64,000 nt of DNA from Euphorbia lathyris (lineage: Eukaryota; Streptophyta; Magnoliopsida; Malpighiales; Euphorbiaceae). Location: contig NC_088913.1 of NCBI RefSeq assembly GCF_963576675.1, forward strand, positions 83,451,001-83,515,000. Direction: 5' to 3'. The stretch's first letter is position 1. Every line of letters starts with the position of its first letter. This document shows, piece after piece, positions 56,330 through 64,000 of this stretch. A program made the position numbers and the translations under genes. Under the pieces are notes generated by a model. It was not told where the DNA came from, searched no databases, and saw only the letters and a program-made list of their open reading frames with translations.

Positions 56330-56649
56330 CTCTCAACGTTATTGAAAGAAGATTACAATAAAAAATTACAATGTAATTTTATTCTTTTATGATAAAAAAG
56401 AGATCTAATTCAATATATCCATTTCTATGTAAGTGAATTCTTGAAGTAAAATTCAATATAATTTTTACAATAAAAAATTCCTTTGAGAAAAAATAAAATT
56501 ACAATGTGTTTTCTTTTTTTAGAGGATCAAAATGAATGTGACTTCTGCAACAGGGAAAAATGAGTTATTTTTATGCAAACGAAATAAGAATTTAAAATCC
56601 CTAAAATCTGACTTTTATCCCACTTTTTTACTTACTTTAATTATGAGTC
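56330..56649 (+). repeat. Block P3, copy B, 3' flank
   Basis: Alignable with about 32380-32710. It includes AAAATTCCTTTGAGAAAAA versus AAAATTCCTTTAAGAAAAA and ends at ATGAGTCC before an (AAAT)n run. Confidence 0.7.
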
Positions 56650-56672
56650 CATAAATAAATAAATAAATAAAT

Positions 56673-57130
56673 AAGGGTTAAGGTGCAAAAATACCCTTAA
56701 CGTTCTGAGTGATGACCAATTTTACTTCTTATGTTCATAAATTGGGTCATTTTGAGAAATAATTCATCAAACTCTCTTCTCGGTCATGAATCTTGTAATC
56801 TACACTTCACACGTGTGTCATTTTATCAGTAACAATTCACAAACAAATGTAGGGATGTGAAAAAAATAAAAAAAATATATATATTATCTTTGTACGAATT
56901 AGACAAAAAAATTCAAAACGAATTTATAAATATTAATCTTCAATTCTATTATTAAATTATAAAAAATATGAAATCCATTTTTAGAACCAATTAATATGCA
57001 ATTGGTGCAGAATAAGGAATAAAAATATTTGTGTTTTATAGTAGTGTCTGAAATTGACTCAAATTATCAATATTAGGGGTAAAATTGCCCATGACCCAAA
57101 ACGTTAGGGGGTATTTTTATATCTTAACCC
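56673..57130. mobile_element. Fold-back MITE (ACCCCTAA family), Mutator-like, 458 bp
   Basis: GGGTTAAGGTGCAAAAATACC at the left (one base past the limit here: arms start GGGTTAAGG) is matched by the right arm ending ATCTTAACCC. The 9-bp flanks AATAAATAA and AATAAACAA differ by one base. Core orientation is opposite to the copies at 52376 and 60882. Confidence 0.88.
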
Positions 57131-57177
57131 AATAAACAAATTAAAAAAAAGGTACATAAAAACAGTACGGAGATATG

Positions 57178-58545
57178 TGATAATTATTTTGAAATGGAAG
57201 GAGTATATAACAACTTAAACAATTTTTCACTCCACCATTGTGCGAAGACGTATTCCATCTCTTGTGCGAATTTTGTGTATGATTTCTAACTGCGATTTGT
57301 TTGTGTGATTTCAATAGCAAAAGTCGGAAAGAATGTAAGTCATCACGTTATTTTTTATGTATTTCTAACTTTTTTGTGCGATTTTGGTTTAAGATTTCGG
57401 GTATTTGATGCTGCGATTGTTGGTCCATTGTGAGATAGTATTAGTTCCAAATGGGGCTGAATGGAACTATTGGTTAATTTATTCTTTTTCAAACTTAATT
57501 CACTTGGTGTTTTTAAATTTGCTTAGCACAGACGCATGCTTCTGAGTTTGATTCTCAATCGGACGAATGCGCTTAACAGATGGTTTATGGGACAGAGCTT
57601 CTTACTTCTCAGAGATGAAGATTAGATGTCTGTTTAAATAGACAAGACTTATATACGAAATAAATGGGTTTGAGCAAACAATATAATCAGATTCAATAAA
57701 GGTAGAGTTAGGAAATCGTTACTGAGTAGATTTATACTGGTTCGGCCTCTAACCTATGTCTAGTCCTGAGAATACCTTCTTCTGAGCTTTAATCCACTAA
57801 ATCACTCTTTCACGGGTATAGCATAAACATTTATACAATAGACAGAGCTTCTGTAAAGTACCTTTATTTACACTCACACTTAACTATCTATCTCTTTTGA
57901 TATTTGCCTATAACCAAAGCAAACAACATAGCTTCTAATTTTTTTAATAGAAAATGAATTATAATATAGAACACAATGAAGATCGATATCTCTAATGCAC
58001 AAACACAAATATTGAAATGATTGTGTATTACAAGTATTGCTCTAATTTTACTTAGAAGCTTTGATCTCTTTTTGCAGTGTGTAAAATCGTCAATTTCACA
58101 ATGAGCATTGCACTTGGTATTTGTAGTAGAGGCTTGTGCTTGGACAGAAGATCTGTTTGAAATTCAAACAAGACGTTTGGAGGAAAACGGCTCCTATCAA
58201 TATCAGCTTCTAACTTATGTGTCTTGCAGTCCAAAAGTTTATCGTTGCAGAAGGATGAGCTCTTTTGTCTTGAGTCGCGCTTTTTCTGACTTTTGATAAA
58301 GCATACCCATAGTTTGTCATCTTTCTATTTTAGGTATGTACAAAGAGACATTGAGAGGACAATACTTCTGTAGCTTGTACTTGTTTCCAAAATAGGAAAA
58401 GACGTGATGTGACAGGGTCAACGTCTGCTTGTTTCTAGCTTTCTTGCTTCTGATTTGTTTGGGCTTCTCAATTTGGTTCCAGAATTAAGCCTTTAGCCTT
58501 TTGTCTTCTTCAAGGCCTTTTACATTGTTCTCGATCTAATGCTTA
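57178..58545 (+). repeat. Block P2, copy B
   Basis: Same orientation as 6594-6628 plus 8501-9858. It lacks the LINE between them (CAACTTAAACAATTTTTC stands there instead) and is cut at 58545 by a CACTA end with target TTA. Confidence 0.9.
57418..58545 (-). mobile_element. Sirevirus-type LTR (second family), truncated by CACTA
   Basis: It begins TGTTGGTCCATTGTG and is nearly identical to 8697-9845. The remaining 150 bases of the LTR are missing after the CACTA insertion. Confidence 0.85.
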
Positions 58546-60364
58546 CACTACAAAAAAAATGGTCTATTACGACGCTAAAATTTAAGGTTTAACGACGTTT
58601 TTCGGCGTCCCTAAATGCTTACCCACGCTTTTTTAAGCGTCGTCACAAGCGTCATTAAATCGCGTGTCGTTAATTTTAACGACGTATAAAAGCTTGTGTG
58701 GGTAAATTCAATCTGACACCATACCATATATAAGCGTCGTCATGCTTCCAACGCTAACATTTTTAGTGTCGTGATTTTTTATGTATTATTTATTTTCAAT
58801 TTCAGAAATTTCCGCTACGTTCTGGAAAAACGTCGCAAAATGACCCACACATAATTTTTATTATGTCGTTATTTCTTTCAGAAAATACTGATAGCATCTT
58901 AAATACCACGACACTTTAATTTAAAAGCATCTTCAAAATAGCAACATCTAATTAAAAATATGTCTACATCTCTACATAAAAATCCATTAAATATGTTTTT
59001 TAAGAACATTTAAATTATTATTATTCTTAACTATTTTAACCCCACGATAAATTAAGCCATGTAATATATTAATTGAACCAAAAAATATATATTATAAATA
59101 ATAATTACATTATCCTCAACAACAAACAATACCAAATGTTACAATTACCACTTCAATAATGTAATAAGATTAAAATTAACATAAAATTTACACTTATGCT
59201 TCAGTCATAACGAACTTATTTCGTGTTGTAAATGGGAAAGCCTCGCCTCGTTGGATAAAGACCCTTCATTGCTAGCTTCCTTTCCGATCTCAAGAAGAAA
59301 AAGAAAAAGGCATTACGAGTGGTGGACTTAGGCGAACATGTAGCAGTACAACATCAGCAGCTTTTTGAAACTCATACTGTCAATCAAGTCCTCTGGCTTT
59401 CTTTTAAAACTGAAAGAAGTGAGATCCTAAGTGCTGAGATTGACTAGCAAACCAGTTGGTGGATTTAATTTTTCTTGAATTTGAAGTGAAATCTGGTGAA
59501 TCCCTCCTAACTTCCTTCTACATGTTTTCTTGCCCTAGTTTCGATAGTTCGGCCCTTGCAAAGACATCAAGGTTTGAAGGAACGTAACTTGAATCTTATA
59601 GGTGATTGATATGAGAATGTGCATACTGGTCATTACCAGTTTGATCACCAACCTGTTAAGATGAAAGCAATTTAATTAGTTACAAAGAATTCATCTATTA
59701 CAAAAAGCATTAGTATCTTCTTATTTTGCCATCATTCTATTAATCAAACCAGCTATAATTTCCTATCAAATCATCTAGGACATTTATATCTTCAAACTCC
59801 ACCAAAGGAATTATAAGTAGCAAAGAGAAAAGGACTAACTCATAATAAAGATACCCAAATACACTAAAGGAATTATAAGTAGCAAAGAAAAAAGGACTAA
59901 CTCATAAAGCTTCCCAAATACAGTGTATGTTACTTACAGTAACTAGAAACCAATAAAACTAGTGAAAAAGATATATTAACACCAAAAGTACAAAGAATTC
60001 TCTTACATTGTACAAGAAAATGAAGATAAAAACGTCTTGAAGCAAAGGAGAAAAGGAAATAACACCTTAAAAGTGTTAGCTTCCATAGTTATCCATCTTG
60101 GAAAATTAAAAATCATCACAACTTGTATTTGAATTTACAAGTTCATAATTTACTAGTATAATAAGTTTATAGTATAAGAATAATAAACATTGATCAATTA
60201 CACTAACAACTCATAAGCTAAAACAAAGCAATATTATGTAAACAATCAATTGAACTTTAAGAAAAAATTCAAATTTTTAAATAAGTCTTTGTGTTCACCA
60301 TGTAAAGTCATGTTCTATAATGTAGAGAATCAAGTTAGTATTGTTGTAAGAAAATCAAATACAA
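58546..60364 (+). mobile_element. CACTA transposon, 5' end and possible interior
   Basis: It starts CACTACAAAAAAAATGG after TTA. The first 320 bases are dense in ACGACG/CGTCG words in both orientations (TTAACGACGTTTTTCGGCG, AAGCGTCGTC), the subterminal repeats of the element. No matching end is found before 60364. The remaining 1.5 kb has no recognisable transposase, so either the element is a non-autonomous or broken one, or only the first 300-600 bp belong to it. The right boundary given is the start of P1, not a proven end. Confidence 0.65.
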
Positions 60365-60810
60365 AAAGACCAAAATAGCCTTCTAATTTCTCAGGCCACC
60401 CAGGTTACCTCGCCGGTGAAAATGGCATTATTCGCCATTGCCTGATCGGACGCTCCCGGACAAGTACGGATCGGTTTCATCACAGCCTCTTGATTATAAA
60501 AAGGGTAAATTACACAAATGGCCACTGAACTTCGTACATATAAAGAAAGAAAGAAAGAGTAGAAAATGAAAGCAGTCGGAGAAACAATAAAAAGAAATCA
60601 TCGACTCAGCCGAGCAGCGCGGCACGGGGCGGCGCTGCGGTTGAGACTCAATCATTTCCGGGAGCGTCAAAACAATATTGTGTATCTGCTAGGGTTTTAT
60701 AGTGGGTTTGTTTTGGTTTCTCTTCCGTTTTCGCCCTTTCGTTTGGTAAAGTTTACTTTCGAGCTCTCTAAGGGCGTTTTTGTCATTAGGTAACACAGCA
60801 AATTAAACAA
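60365..60810 (+). repeat. Block P1, copy B
   Basis: Matches 4823-5302 in the same orientation, including both exon-like ORFs and the TTTTATAGTGGG motif. The plus ORF has a one-base frameshift at about 60668. The block resumes after the pogo-like element at 62156. Confidence 0.85.
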
Positions 60811-60881
60811 CTGTAAAACCTCTATAAATTAATAATATTGGGAACATATAATTTAATTAATTTATAGAGTTATTAATTAAT

Positions 60882-61460
60882 GAATTAAGATGCAAAAATA
60901 CTACTAACGTTTTGGGTCAGGAGTAATTTTACCCATAACGTCTAAAATGGTGCAATTTTGCCCCTAACGTTTGTAGCCAAGAGCAATTTTACCCATAACA
61001 TTTGTAATTTGGATCAATTTCAGACACTATTATAAAACACAGATATTTTTGTTCATTATTTTGAACCAATTGCATATCAATTCATTCTAAAAAACAAGGA
61101 TTTCATGTTTTTTGTAATTTAATAATAAAATTGGAGATTAATATTTATAAATTCGGTGAATTTTTTGAATTTTTTTTCTAATTCGTACAAAAAACAATAT
61201 ATTTTTTATTTTTTCCACATCCCAACATATGTTTATGATTTGTTACTGATAAAATGACGCACATGTGAAGTGCAAATGATAAGATTCATGACCGAAAAGA
61301 CAGTTTGATGAATTATTTCTGAAATTGACCCAATTTATCAACGTTAAGAGTAAAATTGTCATTGGCTACAAACGTTAGGGGTAGAATTGCACCATTTTAG
61401 ACGTTAGGGGTAAAATTACTCCTGACCCAAAATGTTAGGGGTATTTTTGCACATTAACCC
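60882..61460. mobile_element. Fold-back MITE (ACCCCTAA family), 579 bp
   Basis: Arms of about 130 bp are rich in TTTTACCCCTAACG-type words and their complements. It is flanked by TTAATTAAT at 60873-60881 and 61461-61469, a perfect 9-bp duplication as in Mutator-like elements. It is nested in the pogo-like element. Confidence 0.9.
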
Positions 61461-61716
61461 TTAATTAATCGATAAATTAATAATTATTAATTTCTATAGT
61501 GATTTTAAATTTTTTAAAAATAAATTTTAAATTACTAATTTAAATAAAGTTTTTATCTAAAATCAATGAACAAATAAAATTAAATGTGCATTATATAAGT
61601 TTAATTGAATTTGGAAGTTCATTGTATTTATGTTAAAAATATTCAATGTATCATAATTAATGAACTACTATATGTAAATTTATATGGAGTGTTGTTTCAA
61701 ATCATATAAAAAAAAA

Positions 61717-61934
61717 ATGATGAAGCTGAGGATAATTCGGTACTTTTGAAACCAATCAAAGGAAATGAAACAATTATAGCATCATTCATTCTTTACAATT
61801 TTTTGTTACAGTTTGACAATGATACACCGGAACTTTTGAATTCACTTAGAATAGTTAGAGATGAAATTCAACTAGATTTAAATTTCAAGAAAAAACAAAA
61901 TATTACAGATTCATATTTTGCTAAATTATCCTAA
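61717..61934 (+). pseudogene. Transposase C-terminal fragment, probably pogo/Tigger type
   Basis: The frame reads LKPIKGNETIIASFILYNFL, then QFDNDTPELLNSLRIVRDEI and LNFKKKQNITDSYF before a TAA at about 61932. The IxSYF-like end and its place inside pogo-type termini suggest the tail of the element's own transposase. The family call rests mainly on the terminal repeats. Confidence 0.4.
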
Positions 61935-62155
61935 GTATGTATATCTATATATATTTTGCATATATATTTGAGAAATTATTAATTTATAGAGGTAATAATA
62001 TAATGTATTTATAAAGGGTTGTTCTGGAAAATTATTATTTTATTAATTTATTAAAATTGATCATTTTTTGAACTGGTCTAAATCGGGATTAGAAAAAATT
62101 ATTATTTTAAAAATTTTATTAATTTATCGAATATTAATTTATAGAGATTTTACTG

Positions 62156-62334
62156 TAGCATAAATTTATAATTATTATTCACTTTTTACATTTTCCTTCA
62201 AATATTTTCTTGTGAAATATAGACAAAACTAAAATATATTACAAATTTTATAGTATTTAATTTGAAAAAGTGATCTGTGGTATTAGGGTAAACTACGTAG
62301 TAATGCCTATTTGTAATTTATAATTTTTTAAGGG
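62156..62334. other. Continuation of P1 copy B, then spacer
   Basis: TAGCATAAATTTATAATTAT matches P1 copy A after 5303 for a short distance. The rest is AT-rich without features. Confidence 0.5.
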
Positions 62335-62932
62335 TAATTAATTTATTTGTCCCTATATTTTGATAAAACACACTGTTTAGTTTATGTATTTTTAAAAATA
62401 TATTGTAAGGTCATTAACCTTTTTCTCGATGAACTGTTTAGTCCCTAACATTTTTCTCGGTGAACTGTTTAGTTCCTGCCGTTAGACTCTCATGAAGATT
62501 CAATTAGTCAATTTGGATTTGAGTCAAATTAAACTCATCATTGAAAGTAAGCATGAGTGATTTGATTATAGGTAAGGGATTCTATCCTAACAGGAAGAGT
62601 AAGCGAAAGAGATTTGAGTCGATTTCTACCTTCAATTCAAACAGGAAAAGTGAGCATGAGTGATTCGATTATGGGTTAGGGGTTCAATCCTTTTTCCATT
62701 TTTTAGCGCGAGTTGTGAGAGAAAGACATAGAGGTGTAAATTGCTTTTGACTAATAAATAGTAAAAGGTAATTTAGTCATTTCTGAATTCATAAACGGTA
62801 AAAAATCTAACAAACAGACGGAATGACTAAACAGTTCACCAAGAAAAAGGTTATGGACCTTACCGTGTGTTTTTAAAAATACAGGAACTAAACAATGTGT
62901 TTTATCAAAATATAGGGACTAATAAATTAATT
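62335..62932. mobile_element. Fold-back MITE, about 598 bp, long inverted arms
   Basis: TAATTAATTTATTTGTCCC at the left pairs with the right arm (reverse complement TAATTAATTTATTAGTCCC). Similarity extends over more than 100 bases, through AAGGTCATTAACCTTTTTC. An internal phrase (GTAAGCATGAGTGATTTGATT) occurs twice. No ORF. Confidence 0.85.
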
Positions 62933-63545
62933 ACAATTTTTTAATTTTTATCTGTAAATTTGGATTTGAAATCCAATAATATCGTTTGAGAATTCATAAA
63001 ACTAAAAACTTTGGATTTCAAACAATTTACCGTTTCAATAATTAATGGAAAAGACATGCGACTCATTGCCCAACGCAAACTGAGGCGCCTAACGTGTCGC
63101 ACCTACATGTGCTAGATGCAATCAATTGGCGCCTCGCATGCGTGATATTGAATGCCAGTGCGAATAAAAGTTGGAAATTATCTGGAGAAAGATATTAAAT
63201 AACATCAGTTTTAATAGTTAGTTACAATTCTTTTAAAAAAATATATAAAAATAAATCTTGTGGTTTGTGTCATTTTCAAACATAGATCATGTGATTTAAA
63301 AGTTGGTAAATAGATACATTGAGGTTTATTCCGTTAGCAACACATAGATCAAATTGACTAACAGTATTAAAAAAAGATCAAAAATCAAAAATCAAAGAGA
63401 AAAAAGTTAATTTTGTTCTTATATTTAGTTATTTTATAAATTAACCTCCCTTATTATCTAATTATCACAAACAAAACCCAAAATAAAAAAATAAAAAACA
63501 AATACACTATCTTTTTCATATCTTTTGGTATGGTTATCAGGATAG
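62933..63545. other. AT-rich spacer
   Basis: It includes a GGCGCC-containing patch (63083-63160) like those at 48,400 and 50,500, and a MITE-like phrase at 63255-63355. No gene. Confidence 0.4.
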
Positions 63546-63900
63546 CAATGGATTAGTTTCCATGTCAGGTGGTGGCCCAATTGGTTCTACTTTGTCGGCT
63601 TTACATGCTAAGTTATTATCGATCCTATATTCATTACAAGTGGTTCGGGATTGTGGCTATCATACTATTTTAGTAGCTACTGATTCAGCCTAAGCTATTC
63701 AACTGTTAAAAGGTGATTTGGTTTTGTCAAATTGATTGAGTGTTATTCTTGGTGATATTTTTGAGGTAGTTGGCTATTTTGAATCTATTTAGTTCGTGTA
63801 TAAAAGATGACAAACATATACTACTGCTCATAATTTAACTGTGTGGGCACGTTGCCTTTCACAAATGAAATTTCTCATTGAGAATTTCTCTTATTGTAAT
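63546..63900 (+). pseudogene. LINE-type RNase H relic
   Basis: One frame with several stops reads GLVSMSGGGPIGSTLSALHAK, VVRDCGYHTILVATDSA and AHNLTVWARCLSQM, the pattern of the plant RVT_3 RNase H fold (Asp in ATDS retained). It is the same domain type as the L1 tail at 34546 but a distinct family and more decayed. Boundaries are uncertain. Confidence 0.5.
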
Positions 63901-64000
63901 TTTTTTTTATTCAAAATGACTTTATCCGGTTTGTTTCACAATATATTGTCTCTGTTTATAATATATATATGACCGCACAATTTTAATATAGACATTAAAC

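Larger units (their letters stand above)
60811..62155. mobile_element. Pogo-like (Lemi1/Emigrant-type) transposon remnant
   Basis: The ends are CTGTAAAACCTCTATAAATT and, reverse-complemented, CAGTAAAATCTCTATAAATT, the terminal repeat typical of plant pogo elements. TA follows the right end, and block P1 continues with GCATAAAT exactly as in the empty copy at 5303. The left TA has become AA. It contains a MITE at 60882-61460 and a transposase-like fragment at 61717-61934. Confidence 0.75.

Noticed and set aside
61746..61934. An independent small gene
   Set aside because: It lies inside pogo-type termini and lacks an upstream coding part; better read as a transposase tail.

Overview
The window is nuclear DNA of a flowering plant, almost certainly a dicot; I cannot name the species. 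The evidence is AT-rich spacer, introns with GT/AG borders, and a repeat set typical of angiosperms: a Sirevirus-type Ty1-copia element, an Athila/Tat-like Ty3-gypsy derivative, RTE and L1 LINEs, a tRNA-derived SINE, a Helitron, CACTA, hAT and pogo-like remnants, many fold-back MITEs, and an endogenous caulimovirid fragment. I see no intact housekeeping gene, no RNA gene except the SINE's tRNA-like head, and nothing prokaryotic.

Layout. 1-3207 (minus) is an endogenous pararetrovirus fragment holding a movement-protein region and a coat-protein region, with one in-frame stop between them. 4.8-5.3 kb holds a pair of divergent short exon-like ORFs (block P1). 6.6-8.5 kb is a 3' RTE LINE. 8.5-10.3 kb is a locus carrying one LTR of a Sirevirus-type element (block P2). 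10.5-13.0 kb is an unrecognised gene (block P3) with a plausible TATA box, 5'UTR intron and coding exon. It is split at 13,026 by a 19 kb composite insertion that ends at 32,061. That composite is a minus-strand Sirevirus (gag, PR-INT, RT-RNaseH, env-like). Its 3' LTR was later hit by a 1.6 kb solo LTR and by a 5.9 kb Athila/Tat-like element.

32.1-53.4 kb is single-copy spacer filled with small elements: a Helitron (32.9-33.9), an L1 tail (34.5-35.0), a Copia RT relic (37.5-38.3), a SINE (38.9), a Ty3-type solo LTR (39.2-41.3), three exons of an ALDH3 gene (42.2-42.8), an RTE endonuclease fragment (43.1-44.2), one receptor-kinase-like first exon (44.3), a CACTA end (45.2-45.5), a hAT relic split by a Sirevirus solo LTR (48.7-50.4), and several MITEs.

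53.5-62.2 kb carries second copies of blocks P3, P2 and P1, in that reversed order but the same orientation. Each has its own later insertions (LINE, CACTA start, pogo-like element). The two sets act as reciprocal empty sites, so several insertions can be delimited and ordered in time from this window alone.

There is no operon-like cooperation here. The functional logic is that of element internals: LTR promoters, primer-binding sites and polypurine tracts. The most unusual items are the unrecognised duplicated P3 gene, the GC-rich palindrome array in the gypsy LTR, the triple polypurine tract of the Sireviruses, the 99-bp displaced LTR segment inside the gypsy insertion, and the ALDH3/receptor-kinase exon mosaic.
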